Assembly (NCBI GenBank): GCA_016712265.1
Contig: JADJRJ010000028.1
Span: 1,550,001 to 1,614,000 of the forward strand
Length of the DNA stretch: 64,000 bases
DNA from: Gemmatimonadota bacterium
GTDB taxonomy: Bacteria; Gemmatimonadota; Gemmatimonadetes; Gemmatimonadales; Gemmatimonadaceae
Direction of reading: 5' to 3'
The translations under genes and the position numbers were made by a program. Positions within the stretch are counted from its first letter, which is position 1; every line of letters starts with the position of its first letter. The notes under the pieces are model-generated. The model had not been told where the DNA came from. It made no database searches and was given only the letters and a program-made list of their open reading frames with translations. This document shows positions 33,598 to 43,249 of the stretch, one piece after another.

Positions 33598-34460
33598 TTC
33601 GGCGGGGGGTGGCCCTGGTCGAGGTCCTCGTCGCCCTCGCGATGTTCGGCGTGCTCGGGGCTCTCGCCGTGCGCTCGCTGGTCACCGCCGTGCGGGAGAC
33701 CGAGCGTGTCGTCCTTCGCACCGAACGCGATGGCCAACTCGCGGTCGCCCTCGAATCCGGGTCACACCTCCTGCCCGCCCTCTCGGCAGCGGCGGGGGAC
33801 GCCATTCGCCTCGCGGATACCGCCGTGGTCTGGCACGCGACCATCGCCCATGGTCCCGTCTGCGGAGTGGCCGGCGCGGTCGCCGTCGCGGCAGACACGC
33901 GGCATGACGGCCTCCGCCTGGGCGGCCACACCAGCAGCCCGCAGCCCGGCGACCTGCTCCACCTCTTCGACGATGGCGCCGCGCCACACGCGGCGGACGA
34001 CAGCTGGAGCCGCCACCTGGTGCAGTCCGCTCGGTGGGTGCGCGGGGGATGCGGAGCGACTCCGCTCCTACATGCCGTTGCTGACGCCGCCTTCGGCGCC
34101 TGGGTGCTCGACGTGGTGCCCACCGTGGATTCCACCTGGATCGGGGCGCCGGCACGCATCACGCGCCCGTCCCGGCTCGCCCTCTACCGGTCCGCAACAG
34201 AATGGGCACTCGGCTACTCCGAGCAAGGGCCCGGGGGCGCCTGGTCCACCATCCAGCCCCTGGCCGGTCCGCTGGAACCGCCGGGGAGCGGGTTTCGGCT
34301 CGCCTGGCTGGACAGTGTGTTGGCACCCGGAGCCAGCGACCCCATGGCGCTGCGGCTCCTGGCGACCGCCCCCACGCGCGCCGCAGTCCGTTCGGCCACG
34401 GGGGCGACTGTCCACCGGGACTCCGTCCAGCGGCTCATCCACTTCCCCAATCGCCCATGA
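33591..34460 (+). CDS. Minor pilin, PilW-like
   Basis: A 289-residue prepilin with start GTG 33591, overlapping the previous gene by seven bases. The leader is LIRRG and the conserved helix VALVEVLVALAMFGVLGALA carries Glu at mature position 5. The long globular part (SLVTAVRETERVVLRTERDG, then several strands) fits the PilW/GspJ size class. It overlaps the next gene by ATGA, so the three minor pilins are made together. Confidence 0.78.
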   Translation: MLIRRGVALVEVLVALAMFGVLGALAVRSLVTAVRETERVVLRTERDGQLAVALESGSHLLPALSAAAGDAIRLADTAVVWHATIAHGPVCGVAGAVAVAADTRHDGLRLGGHTSSPQPGDLLHLFDDGAAPHAADDSWSRHLVQSARWVRGGCGATPLLHAVADAAFGAWVLDVVPTVDSTWIGAPARITRPSRLALYRSATEWALGYSEQGPGGAWSTIQPLAGPLEPPGSGFRLAWLDSVLAPGASDPMALRLLATAPTRAAVRSATGATVHRDSVQRLIHFPNRP

Positions 34461-35575
34461 TCCAGGCCGTGCCGCGGCGCGGAGCCGCGTTGCTGATGAC
34501 CCTCGTGTTCGCCACGCTGCTCGGCTGGCTCTCGCTCGCCCTCCATCACGTGTCGTTAGGCGCGCACCGACGTTCCGCGGCTCGCCGGGATGTGGTGGTG
34601 GCGACGACGGGTGCCACCGCCGGGCTCTGGGGGGTGCTGCGGGATGCGCGCGTCCATGAGTTCGATACCCTGCACGTGGGCGATCCTCCGGTCGTCGTGC
34701 GGCGTGCCGCCGGCTCCGCCCTGGTGGACGTCCGCGCGGTGCGCATCTCCCCGGTCACCTGGCAGCTCGTGGCCACCGCGTGGTTCCCGGACACGGTCCT
34801 GGCACGGCGCACCGCGCGCCACGCGACCATGGTGGTGCGGCAAGACCTCCCGGATATCGGCGGTCTCGCGGCCTTGACCGTGCGGGATGCCGTCGGTGTG
34901 GTCGGGAGTGGCGAGGTCATTGGCACGGATACCACGACCAGTCCGCTGCTGGCCGGGTGCCTTCCCGGGACCGGTGTGGCGGGGGTCGCGATGCCGGACA
35001 CCCTGCGTCGGACGGGGATGGGCCGCATCGCCGGGGTCCCACCGCTGCTCGAGGACGCCACCGCAGGGACGATGGCGCCTTACACCCGGTACGGATCGGA
35101 GTCGTGGGGCACGCTCGCGGCGCGCGCCCAGGTGCGCCTCGCCGCTGGGGCCGTCATCACCCCGGGACCGGTCACCGCCTTCGCCGCGTGCGACACCACC
35201 GTCATCTCAAACTGGGGAGAGCCGAGTGGCACGGGGCCGTGTGCACGCCACGCGCCGCTGATCCTCGCCCAGGGCAGCGTCGAGCTGCGCGGCGGCCGGG
35301 GGCAGGGGATGCTCCTCGTGGACGGCGACCTCACCGTGTCCGGCGGCGCACGGTTTGACGGCATCGTGATTGTGCGCGACGACCTGCGGACCGGCCCCGG
35401 GGGCGGCGTGTTGCGTGGGGCCGTGCTGGCCGCCGATACGGCCGCTGCGCCTGGCGATCACCCGGAGGTGGGCGACGGACTGCGCGTCGAGCGCGCGGGC
35501 TGCCTCGTCGGCGGCGTCCTCTCGCGTCAGGCACGCTGGCGTCCCGTCACTGGCCGAGCCTGGCTCCCCATGTGA
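34457..35575 (+). CDS. PilX/GspK-like minor pilin
   Basis: A 372-residue protein. The N-terminus AVPRRGAALLMTLVFATLLGWLSLAL has the cleavage glycine and hydrophobic helix but no Glu at mature position 5, as in PilX/GspK proteins, which cap the pilus tip. The body contains repeated beta strands rich in Gly and Val (GSVELRGGRGQGMLLVDGDLTVSGG, RFDGIVIVRDDLRTGPGGGV), resembling the polymer-forming type of PilX. It ends the minor-pilin set; pilM follows after 178 bp. Confidence 0.7.
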   Translation: MIQAVPRRGAALLMTLVFATLLGWLSLALHHVSLGAHRRSAARRDVVVATTGATAGLWGVLRDARVHEFDTLHVGDPPVVVRRAAGSALVDVRAVRISPVTWQLVATAWFPDTVLARRTARHATMVVRQDLPDIGGLAALTVRDAVGVVGSGEVIGTDTTTSPLLAGCLPGTGVAGVAMPDTLRRTGMGRIAGVPPLLEDATAGTMAPYTRYGSESWGTLAARAQVRLAAGAVITPGPVTAFAACDTTVISNWGEPSGTGPCARHAPLILAQGSVELRGGRGQGMLLVDGDLTVSGGARFDGIVIVRDDLRTGPGGGVLRGAVLAADTAAAPGDHPEVGDGLRVERAGCLVGGVLSRQARWRPVTGRAWLPM

Positions 35576-35753
35576 CCTGGCTCACGGAACGAGCCGCGAT
35601 TGGCGTGATCGGGCGCACCGATCCGGCGATCCGCAATGGCCGGCGCAAAGTGCTGTTACCCCGCAGACATGGCGGTCGTGTCATGGGCAGACGCTCCGGG
35701 TCTCGTGGCCCCGCCTGTTCCCGTGAGCATCCGGACCTTTACCCCCACTCGTT

Positions 35754-36797
35754 ATGGCGCTCTTCGGTCGCAAGAAGACGACGGTCGGACTCGACGTCGG
35801 CTCAGGGCTCATCAAGATCGCGGTCATTGACCACGGTCGCGGCGAACCGGAGCTCGCGAAAGTCGTCATCGCGCCGCTCCTGGCGGACGCCATCGTCGAA
35901 GGGGAGGTCATGGACCCCGGCATCGTCACCGACGCCATTCGCAGTGCGATGGAACAGGCCGGCCTCAAGACGAAGGACGTGGTCACCGCCGTCGGCGGCC
36001 GCGACGTCATCATCAAGAAGATCCAGATCGAGCGCGTGAAGGAGCAGCAGGCGCGTGAGCTGATGCGCTGGGAAGCGGAACAGCACGTGCCCTTCGACAT
36101 GGAATCGGTCGAGCTGGATTTCCAGATCCTCGATCCCGACGCGGACGGCATGGAGATGAGCGTGCTCCTCGTCGCCGCCAAGCGCGACCTCGTCGAGAAC
36201 AAGATGCGGCTGCTCACGGACGCCGGCCTTGCCCCCGCGGTGGTCGACGTCGATGCCTTCGCCCTGCACAACGCGTTTGAGATCAACCACCCCGACGCGA
36301 TGCAGGGTGTCGTTGGCCTGATCAACATCGGCCACGAAGTCACGAACATCAACATCCTCGACGACGGCGTCCCGATCCTCACGCGCGACCTCACGATCGG
36401 CACCCGCCGCTTCCGTGAGGACCTGCAGCGCGAACGTGGTCTCGGCTCCGACGAGGCCGAGGGGCTGCTCCAGGGCTATGACCGCTCGCCGCACCTCGAC
36501 GCCGTCATCGAGAGCCGCGGCGAGGAGATCGCGGTCGGTGTGGAACGCGCCGCCGCCTTCCTGGCCTCGTCCTCACGCGGTGGCAGCCAACTGCGCGCGG
36601 TCTACCTCTGTGGTGGTGGTGCCCGCGTGCCCGGACTGGCGCAGGCCCTTGGCACGCGCCTCCGGCTCCCCGTCGAGCTGGCCAATCCCCTTGCCAACCT
36701 GCGCGTGCGCGCCGGGGCGTTGGACAACCTCATCACTGACGAAGTCGCCCCGCTCCTCATGCTCCCCATTGGCCTCGCGCTCCGCAAGGCAGCGTAA
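35754..36797 (+). CDS. pilM: Type IV pilus assembly protein PilM
   Basis: A 347-residue actin-like cytoplasmic protein that binds the N-terminal tail of PilN and links the motor to the alignment complex. The nucleotide motifs GLDVGSGLIKIAVID, LINIGHEVTNINIL and LCGGGARVPGLAQAL are in order. Length is typical. First gene of pilMNOPQ, spaced 21 bp from pilN. No pilB, pilC or pilT gene is in this window. Confidence 0.95.
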   Translation: MALFGRKKTTVGLDVGSGLIKIAVIDHGRGEPELAKVVIAPLLADAIVEGEVMDPGIVTDAIRSAMEQAGLKTKDVVTAVGGRDVIIKKIQIERVKEQQARELMRWEAEQHVPFDMESVELDFQILDPDADGMEMSVLLVAAKRDLVENKMRLLTDAGLAPAVVDVDAFALHNAFEINHPDAMQGVVGLINIGHEVTNINILDDGVPILTRDLTIGTRRFREDLQRERGLGSDEAEGLLQGYDRSPHLDAVIESRGEEIAVGVERAAAFLASSSRGGSQLRAVYLCGGGARVPGLAQALGTRLRLPVELANPLANLRVRAGALDNLITDEVAPLLMLPIGLALRKAA

Positions 36798-36818
36798 CCC
36801 CGAGCTGGATTCCTACCG

Positions 36819-37541
36819 ATGATCGAGATCAATCTGCTGCCTGGGGCAGCCCGGAATCGCAAGGCCGGCTCCGGTGTGTCCTTCAAGGCTCTGGCGGCCG
36901 GTGTGGCCACCAAGATCAAGGATCCCTACCTGTTGACTGCAGTCGCCAGCGTGATCGTGGCCGTGGCCAGCGTCGGCATTCTGCACCTCAGCCAGGGCAC
37001 GACCGCCGAGGACCTCGGTGTGCGTGAGACCGAGGCCCTGCGGGACTCCACGCGTTATGCGATGATCCTCAAGGACCGTCGCCGCGCGGAAGCCAAGCGG
37101 GACTCCGTGGTCAAGCAGCTGGCCATCATCCGGTCGATCGATGATGACCGCTATGTCTGGCCGCACATCATGGACGAGGTGTCGCGCTCCCTGCCGCCGT
37201 ACACCTGGCTCAAGTCGATGGCCCAGACCTCGGCGGTCTCGACCCCTGCCGGGGTAGCCGACGGGACCAAGCCGGACTCCGCGAAGAAGAACAAGGATCC
37301 GGAACCGACGGAAGAGCCCATGCGCTTCCGCGTCGTCGGCAACACCGTCGACATCCAGGCCCTGACCCGTTTCATGAAGCTGTTGGAGACGTCCCCATTC
37401 GTCCAGAACGTTCAGCTGGCCAAGTCGGAGCTGGTGATGCTGGATGGCAAGGAAGTCACCGAATTCCAGCTGGACGCCGAGTATGAGCGTCCCGATCGCT
37501 CCGTGATCACAACCGCCCCCGTTTCGCTGTCGGTGAGGTAA
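36819..37541 (+). CDS. pilN: Type IV pilus assembly protein PilN
   Basis: A 240-residue inner-membrane protein. It begins with the PilM-binding motif IEINLLPG, has one membrane helix (LLTAVASVIVAVASVGIL, residues about 44-61), a periplasmic coiled coil (EAKRDSVVKQLAIIRSID) and a ferredoxin-like end (FRVVGNTVDIQALTRFMKLL). It pairs with PilO. Confidence 0.93.
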   Translation: MIEINLLPGAARNRKAGSGVSFKALAAGVATKIKDPYLLTAVASVIVAVASVGILHLSQGTTAEDLGVRETEALRDSTRYAMILKDRRRAEAKRDSVVKQLAIIRSIDDDRYVWPHIMDEVSRSLPPYTWLKSMAQTSAVSTPAGVADGTKPDSAKKNKDPEPTEEPMRFRVVGNTVDIQALTRFMKLLETSPFVQNVQLAKSELVMLDGKEVTEFQLDAEYERPDRSVITTAPVSLSVR

Positions 37542-37543
37542 CC

Positions 37544-38158
37544 GTGGCTTTTCCTCCGAAGACCCAACGTGAACAGGTCATGGTGCTCGTCACCATGGTC
37601 GCGCTGGCCCTGGTGGCCGCGTACTGGAACTTTGTCTACAACCCGAAGGCCATTGAGCTGGCGGCCCTCACCGGGCGGGTGGACACCCTGGAGAGTAACA
37701 ACGACCGGGCCAAGGCCGAGGCCTCCAAGGGCAACGCCGAGAAACTCAAGGTCGAGGCCGAGCAGTTCGCCCGTGACCTCGAGGTGATGCGCCAGCTCGT
37801 CCCGACCGGCAACGAGGTGCCCGCATTGCTCGAACAGGTCTCGACCGCCGCTCGTCGCGCCGGCCTGGACCTCGCCACGGTCCAGCCAGAGCCGGTGATC
37901 GAGGGCCAACAGTTCGACACCTACCGCTACAAGCTCGCCGTGACCGGCGGCTACCACGCGGTCGCAGAGTTCCTCGCCAACGTGGGCTCGCTGACCCGCA
38001 TCGTCGCGCCGGTGAACCTCAGCCTGGCGCCGGCGTCGAACCCGAACATGGACGCGGTCCGTCGGCGACCTAACGGTGCCTCGGCGATCGACACGCGCTT
38101 CGAGATCCAAACCTACGTCGCACGGACGAGCACTGTCACACGAGGAGGGAAGTCCTGA
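37544..38158 (+). CDS. pilO: Type IV pilus assembly protein PilO
   Basis: A 204-residue partner of PilN with the same layout: one helix (VMVLVTMVALALVAAYWNFV), a coiled coil (VDTLESNNDRAKAEASKGN) and a ferredoxin-like C-terminal domain (YRYKLAVTGGYHAVAEFLA). GTG start at 37544, two bases after the pilN stop; its own stop shares an A with the pilP start (TGATG). Confidence 0.92.
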   Translation: MAFPPKTQREQVMVLVTMVALALVAAYWNFVYNPKAIELAALTGRVDTLESNNDRAKAEASKGNAEKLKVEAEQFARDLEVMRQLVPTGNEVPALLEQVSTAARRAGLDLATVQPEPVIEGQQFDTYRYKLAVTGGYHAVAEFLANVGSLTRIVAPVNLSLAPASNPNMDAVRRRPNGASAIDTRFEIQTYVARTSTVTRGGKS

Positions 38159-38757
38159 TGCGGTTCCTGTCCCTGGCCCTGCTCGTGGCCGTCGCCGGCG
38201 AAGGATCGGCGCAGGTCAACGTGAGCACGCCCCCGATCATGAAGCCCAAGCAGGCCGCCCAGAACGCGGTGACGGCGGCCAATGCCCGGACGAAGGAGTC
38301 GTCGACCCTCCCGGCCGACACCGGCAAGGCCCCGTCGGTGCGACAGGTCGAGCAGGTGCCGACACTCAGCATGTCCACCGACTCGGCCGCCGGTGCAACG
38401 TCGGTGAAGTCTGCGGGCTCGGCCTTCGAGCGCGAAGCGTACCTGTACGATCGCGGTGGGCGCCGCGACCCCTTCGTTTCGCTGATGGCGAACGGTGAGC
38501 TGCGGCCCCTGATCTCCGACCTGCGCCTCGTCGCGGTCGCGTACGACCCGACCGGTGGCCGCAACTCGGTCGCCGTGGTGCACGACGTCTCGGGGAAGGA
38601 GAAGGTGCAGTACCGCTTGCGCATCGGGCAGGGCGTGGGACGGATGCGTGTCGCATCCATCTCGCCGAAGTCCGTGGCATTCACGATCGAGGAGTTCGGG
38701 TACAGCCGCCAGGAGACGCTGGCGCTGGGTGATTCCAACAAAGAGAGGAAGCAATGA
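38158..38757 (+). CDS. pilP: Type IV pilus assembly protein PilP-like
   Basis: A 199-residue exported protein. A signal peptide (RFLSLALLVAVAGEGSAQ) is followed by about 80 disordered residues and then a HR/PilP-like beta domain starting at the conserved RDPFVSLM and including LRLVAVAYDPTGGRNSVAVV. No lipobox is present, unlike typical PilP lipoproteins. PilP connects PilNO to the secretin. The stop overlaps the pilQ start (ATGA). Confidence 0.85.
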   Translation: MRFLSLALLVAVAGEGSAQVNVSTPPIMKPKQAAQNAVTAANARTKESSTLPADTGKAPSVRQVEQVPTLSMSTDSAAGATSVKSAGSAFEREAYLYDRGGRRDPFVSLMANGELRPLISDLRLVAVAYDPTGGRNSVAVVHDVSGKEKVQYRLRIGQGVGRMRVASISPKSVAFTIEEFGYSRQETLALGDSNKERKQ

Positions 38758-40712
38758 GGCGAGTCGTTTCGCTGGTCGCCCTGGCGACCATCGCGCTGTC
38801 CGTCGGTTCCCGTGAGCTGCAGGCCGCCGGGAACCCGGGCGTTGTGGTCCCTGCCAGCGCTGTCACCGGCTTGTCGCTGGTGCCGGTGGACGGTCGCGCC
38901 GACGTCGTCGTGACCCTCACCGGTCCGGTCGAGGTGCAGGACTTCACGGTTCCGTCCCCGCACCGGATCGTCCTGGACCTCACGGGGGCCCGGCTGGCTC
39001 CCATGGCCCAGCGCTACGATCGGGTGTCGCGTGGTGGTATCTCGAACATCCGCCTCTCTCAGTATAGCACCGACGTCGTCCGCGTCGTCCTCGACCTGGA
39101 CCGCGAACGCGACTATGAAGTGGTGCGCGAGGGCAATACGATCCGTGTGCTGCTCACCACCGACGTGACCTTCGCGGCCTGGCACTCCAGCGGCGCCCTG
39201 CTTACCGAGCAGGTGGCTGCAGTGACCGCCGAGAAGACCACGACCGTGGAAGCGCGCGGCGAGGTCGAGCCGATGCCCGCGCCCAAGCCGGAAGCCAACT
39301 CCGTCGAGGAAGCCGGCACGCGCCAAGCGCGCATCGAGCCCGTCGCGGCACCGATCCCTGCCCAGCAGGCCCGTATCACGGTCACCTACGCTGGTGCCGA
39401 CATCCGCGACGTTATCGCCGCCTTTGCCACCTTCTCCCAGCGCACCATTGTCGTCGGGAAGGATGTGGCGGGGACGATCACTGCCGAGATCAAGGACCAG
39501 CCGTGGGATGTCGCCCTGAAGGCCCTCCTCGAGGCGCAGGGACTCGCCGCCATTGAGGAGTCGTCGGGGATCATCACCATCGACAGCTACAAGAACATCC
39601 TGGAGAAGCAGGCGTCTGAGCCGACGGCGACCCAGCTCGTCAACATCAACTACGTGTCGGCGACCTCGCTGCTGCCGACCGTGCAGGGCCTGCTCTACAA
39701 GGATTGTGCGCCTGGGTCACAGGGGGGCGGGTCTCCTGCCGCCGGTGGTGGCGCGCCATCCGTGCCACAGGGATGCATCGTCCGCGGAACTGTCGCGGCC
39801 GACTCGGCTACCAACTCACTGATCATCTCCGAGGTCGCCTCACGGCTGCCGAACCTGATGACCTACGTGAAGGGGCTCGACGTGCGCACGCCGCAGGTCG
39901 CCCTCAAGGCCAAGATCATCTCCATCCAGCGCACCAACATCGAGCAGCTCGGGCTGAGCTACGACATCGGCTCCGCAACCACCTTCTCCAATACGCTGCT
40001 GCCGCGGATTCCCGAGGGTGCCACCGCCCCCGGCCAGTTCGAATCGCAGGTGGAACTGGGTGGTGATGCCATCGCCGGCGTCGCGAACGCCACCCGCAAG
40101 TACAAGCAGGGCAACGCCCTCTCGCTGATCTTCTCGACGGCCCTCGGCAAGTACTCGCTGACGTCGTTCCTCGACGCCCTCCGCGAGTCGCAACTGTCCG
40201 ACATCCAGGCAGAGCCCAGCATCGTGACCCTCGACAATCGGGAAGCCCGGCTCGTCGTCGGCCAGGAAACGCCGGTGCGCGTGATCGACGCCGGATCGCT
40301 CGGCCAGATCGGCACGCCCGCTCGCGCGAACGTCCAGTTCCGCGAGACCGGTATCATCCTCAAGGTGACCCCGCACATCACCAGCAACCGCCAGGTTCGC
40401 ATGAAGATGGAAGCGGAGCAGTCGGAACTGCGGATCGTTGGCGGTGACCTCGGCTTCATCATTGACAAGCGCAACGCGGCCACGCAGCTCCTGGTCAACG
40501 ATGGGGAAACCGCCGTCATCGGTGGGCTGACCCAGACCCAAATCGTCAAGAACCGCTCGGGGATTCCGTTCCTCTCCGATCTGCCGCTGATCGGCCGCTT
40601 CTTCTCGCAGACGGACTCGCGCGAGGAAAAGAAGGACCTCCTCATCATGATGACCCCGACGATCATCGATGAAGGGGATCCGGTTCGGCCGCCGCAAGGC
40701 GAAAGCAAGTAA
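38754..40712 (+). CDS. pilQ: Type IV pilus secretin PilQ
   Basis: A 652-residue outer-membrane secretin. After a signal peptide comes an AMIN domain (VVVTLTGPVEVQDFTVPSP to VVRVVLDLD), a proline and alanine linker, a STN/N0-like domain (DIRDVIAAFATFSQRTIVVG), an N1 domain, and the secretin core (QLGLSYDIGSATTF, ALRESQLSDIQAEPSIVTLD, VVGQETPVRVID, LLVNDGETAVIGGL, GIPFLSDLPLIGRFF). Two cysteines (CAPGSQ, GCIVRG) flank a Gly-rich loop and may form a disulfide. Last of pilMNOPQ. Confidence 0.95.
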   Translation: MRRVVSLVALATIALSVGSRELQAAGNPGVVVPASAVTGLSLVPVDGRADVVVTLTGPVEVQDFTVPSPHRIVLDLTGARLAPMAQRYDRVSRGGISNIRLSQYSTDVVRVVLDLDRERDYEVVREGNTIRVLLTTDVTFAAWHSSGALLTEQVAAVTAEKTTTVEARGEVEPMPAPKPEANSVEEAGTRQARIEPVAAPIPAQQARITVTYAGADIRDVIAAFATFSQRTIVVGKDVAGTITAEIKDQPWDVALKALLEAQGLAAIEESSGIITIDSYKNILEKQASEPTATQLVNINYVSATSLLPTVQGLLYKDCAPGSQGGGSPAAGGGAPSVPQGCIVRGTVAADSATNSLIISEVASRLPNLMTYVKGLDVRTPQVALKAKIISIQRTNIEQLGLSYDIGSATTFSNTLLPRIPEGATAPGQFESQVELGGDAIAGVANATRKYKQGNALSLIFSTALGKYSLTSFLDALRESQLSDIQAEPSIVTLDNREARLVVGQETPVRVIDAGSLGQIGTPARANVQFRETGIILKVTPHITSNRQVRMKMEAEQSELRIVGGDLGFIIDKRNAATQLLVNDGETAVIGGLTQTQIVKNRSGIPFLSDLPLIGRFFSQTDSREEKKDLLIMMTPTIIDEGDPVRPPQGESK

Positions 40713-40730
40713 CCCCATCCGGAGCCAACG

Positions 40731-43166
40731 ATGAAGACCATTATTCGTCGCGTCGCCCCGGGCGTGCTCGCCCTGCTTGGTGTGGGTGGGTGCGCGTCGA
40801 CCGACATCGCCTCAACCGGCTCGGATCGCATCGTGCCGCGCGTGGCGGTGGCGATCCAGGGGAAGATCGGCACCGACGGCGTGGACTCCGTGTCCGTGCG
40901 GGTGCCGCTGCAGGTGCAGGTGAACGCGCAGGACAACGCAGCTCTCACCCAGGTCGTGACCCGCGTCTTCGCGGACACCCAGACCGTGGGCCGGGACTCC
41001 GTCGTCTTTGCCGTCGCCAACGCGAACTACAACAAGACCATTACCATCCCGCTGTCCGGCGTGCGCCCCGGTCAGGTGATCACCGTCCGTACGGTGGTCA
41101 GCGATGGGGCAGGGAACGCCGCCTCCGGTGAGGCCACCGCCGTGGCGTTCGACCCGAACGTGCCACGGGTCGCGATGGTGCAGCCGCAGCCTAACGTTAT
41201 CGTCAACGGGACGTACGCCTTCGACCTGGCCGTGATCGACACGACTGGGCTCACCAAGGCCGGGTACCGCGCGATTGCCACCGGCTTCTCTCGCGCCGAT
41301 TCGACGCTCTTCCCGGTGCCGTATCCGAAGGGTGATACGGTGACGTACACCTTCCAGGTACCGGCCAACCTCATCGCGGGTTCGGCGATCGTCATCACGC
41401 CGTTTGCCGAGAACCGCGACGGGTTGCGGGCACAGGGGCAGCCGTTCACCGTGCGCGTCGCGGCGGCCGGGCCTGACCTCTTGCCGCCGATCGTCTACCA
41501 GACCGTCGCTCCACGCCTCGAGACCCCGGACTCACTGGACCTGGCCGCGCGCGACGCGGACGGGCTCGTGCGGGTCATCGGCTTCCTCGCCAAGAACGCC
41601 GCTGGCCAGGTACTCTATCGCTCCGCCGATACGCTGGCGACGCCGGCGCAACAGGTGACGCGACGCAAGGCATTCCGCGCGCCCATCGCCCTGCGTGGCC
41701 AGACCATGTTCATTACGGCCTACGCCATCGACGCGGCCGGCCGGACGGGATACGCCGTGCCCACCGGCGCGACGATCTCGGTCAGCACGGATACCCTCGC
41801 GAAGCGCGACCAGGTGGTGTACGCCTACGGACTGACGACCGCGCTGCCGGAGGGCAGCCTCGGTGCTGACATCGTCGTCGACACCGCGCGCACCACCGTC
41901 TTCGTATCCAACATCAACAAGAACCAGCTGGAAGCGTTCAACTATGCATCCACGTTGTCGAGCCTGCCGTCGGTCGCGGTGGGGGCGCAGCCCTGGGGCA
42001 TGGTGATCGACAACTCCAACTCGCTGCTGCTCGTCGCCAACTCTGCCGGGACCAACATCTCCAAGGTGGAGCTGGACACTCGGAACGAGACGGGGCGCGT
42101 CAAGACGTCCAACGAGTACATCTTTGACGTCAGCTACGTGAAGGACGAGCTGAGCGGTGGCTTCAAGTTCAAGGTCGAGGCCATCATCGACTACTCGGAT
42201 CGCCCGCAGTACATCGCCCAGTCGGCGAGTGGCGCGTTGTACTACTCCACCAAGCCGACGTCCACGGCCATCCCCGGCACGCTCCGACGCATCGACAACT
42301 TCCTCGATGCGCGCGCCGAGCCGCGCCAGATCTGGCAGTACGGCAAGTTCCTCAAGGGCCGCTACGTCATCATCAACGCCGATGATGTGGACGTCATCGA
42401 GGGCGAGAATGGGGTGCCGGATCGCATCATCATTTGCGAGCACACCCCGGGCAACAACCCCAACACCGCCGTCTGCGTCAACTCGCTGACCGTGGAAGGG
42501 GCCGTGCTCACCCTCCGCCAGGCGCCCGTGAACGGTAACCTGGTCGCGATCAAGGACCTGTCCGCCGCCTCCCTCTCGCTGCCCGACACCAACTTCGTGG
42601 CCGCGGGCGGCGATCGTCGCCGCGTCGCCTTCGGTGAAGGGAACACGGGCAACCGCGCCGGGCGTGTCCTCGTGGTCTTCGACCCCACCGGCACGCCGGC
42701 CGATGGCGCGCAGTACTCCGCGCCCATCGAGGTCACCGACCTGACCAGCAACGCCTCGGACAAGGTCTTTGGCCTGGACATCAACGCCAACTCGGCAAAC
42801 ATCGGCGTGCATGGCGAGGAGACCTTCTTCGCCGACTCGTCGCTCCGGTTGCAGGGCAAGTTTGCGACCTTCAACACGGGAGCGGGGATCGCGTTCCACC
42901 CGCTCAACAGCGACGAGAACACGACGGATCAGCTCGCCCGCGTGGCCTTCGTGGCCTCCGGCGACCAGTCGATCCAGATTGTCGACTCGTACACCTACCG
43001 GTTGCGGGGGCGGATCCCGATTCGCCGTAACTTGTATGGCCCGCTGCGGGCGTCGTTACCCAGCGCCGCGGAGAAGGCGGCGGACCCCACGTTGGTGGTG
43101 AAGCTGTTCGGCCTCACGCCGGAAGGGATCGTGATGATCGACGTGAGGACGAGCGACATCCAGTAG
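40731..43166 (+). CDS. Large lipoprotein with Ig-like and YVTN-like repeats, linked to pilQ
   Basis: An 811-residue protein starting 18 bp after pilQ. A basic leader and lipobox (LGVGGC, Cys21) mark a lipoprotein. Residues about 40-330 form several Ig-like domains with TVTVRTVV-type strands (QVITVRTVVSDGAGNAASGE, GSAIVITPFAENRDG). Residues about 370-480 look like YVTN-type propeller blades (TVFVSNINKNQLEAFNY, SLLLVANSAGTNISKVEL), and the C-terminus continues the propeller to GDQSIQIVDSYTYRLRGRIP. It is followed by a terminator-like hairpin at 43205. Its place in the pilus operon suggests a cell-surface or secretin-associated role; this is inference. Confidence 0.75.
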   Translation: MKTIIRRVAPGVLALLGVGGCASTDIASTGSDRIVPRVAVAIQGKIGTDGVDSVSVRVPLQVQVNAQDNAALTQVVTRVFADTQTVGRDSVVFAVANANYNKTITIPLSGVRPGQVITVRTVVSDGAGNAASGEATAVAFDPNVPRVAMVQPQPNVIVNGTYAFDLAVIDTTGLTKAGYRAIATGFSRADSTLFPVPYPKGDTVTYTFQVPANLIAGSAIVITPFAENRDGLRAQGQPFTVRVAAAGPDLLPPIVYQTVAPRLETPDSLDLAARDADGLVRVIGFLAKNAAGQVLYRSADTLATPAQQVTRRKAFRAPIALRGQTMFITAYAIDAAGRTGYAVPTGATISVSTDTLAKRDQVVYAYGLTTALPEGSLGADIVVDTARTTVFVSNINKNQLEAFNYASTLSSLPSVAVGAQPWGMVIDNSNSLLLVANSAGTNISKVELDTRNETGRVKTSNEYIFDVSYVKDELSGGFKFKVEAIIDYSDRPQYIAQSASGALYYSTKPTSTAIPGTLRRIDNFLDARAEPRQIWQYGKFLKGRYVIINADDVDVIEGENGVPDRIIICEHTPGNNPNTAVCVNSLTVEGAVLTLRQAPVNGNLVAIKDLSAASLSLPDTNFVAAGGDRRRVAFGEGNTGNRAGRVLVVFDPTGTPADGAQYSAPIEVTDLTSNASDKVFGLDINANSANIGVHGEETFFADSSLRLQGKFATFNTGAGIAFHPLNSDENTTDQLARVAFVASGDQSIQIVDSYTYRLRGRIPIRRNLYGPLRASLPSAAEKAADPTLVVKLFGLTPEGIVMIDVRTSDIQ

Positions 43167-43204
43167 GGTCCTCTTGCGCAGGATAGAACGACCCGTTTGC
43201 TTCG

Positions 43205-43235
43205 CGAGCCCGGCCCCGGCCGGGCTCGTGTTGTA
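43205..43235 (+). terminator. Terminator-like hairpin after the pilus operon
   Basis: CGAGCCCGGCC (43205-43215) and GGCCGGGCTCG (43218-43228) form an 11-bp perfect inverted repeat, followed by TGTTGT. The tail is T-poor but the stem is very stable. It lies between the lipoprotein stop and aroC. Confidence 0.65.
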
Positions 43236-43249
43236 TCCACGCCTACCCC

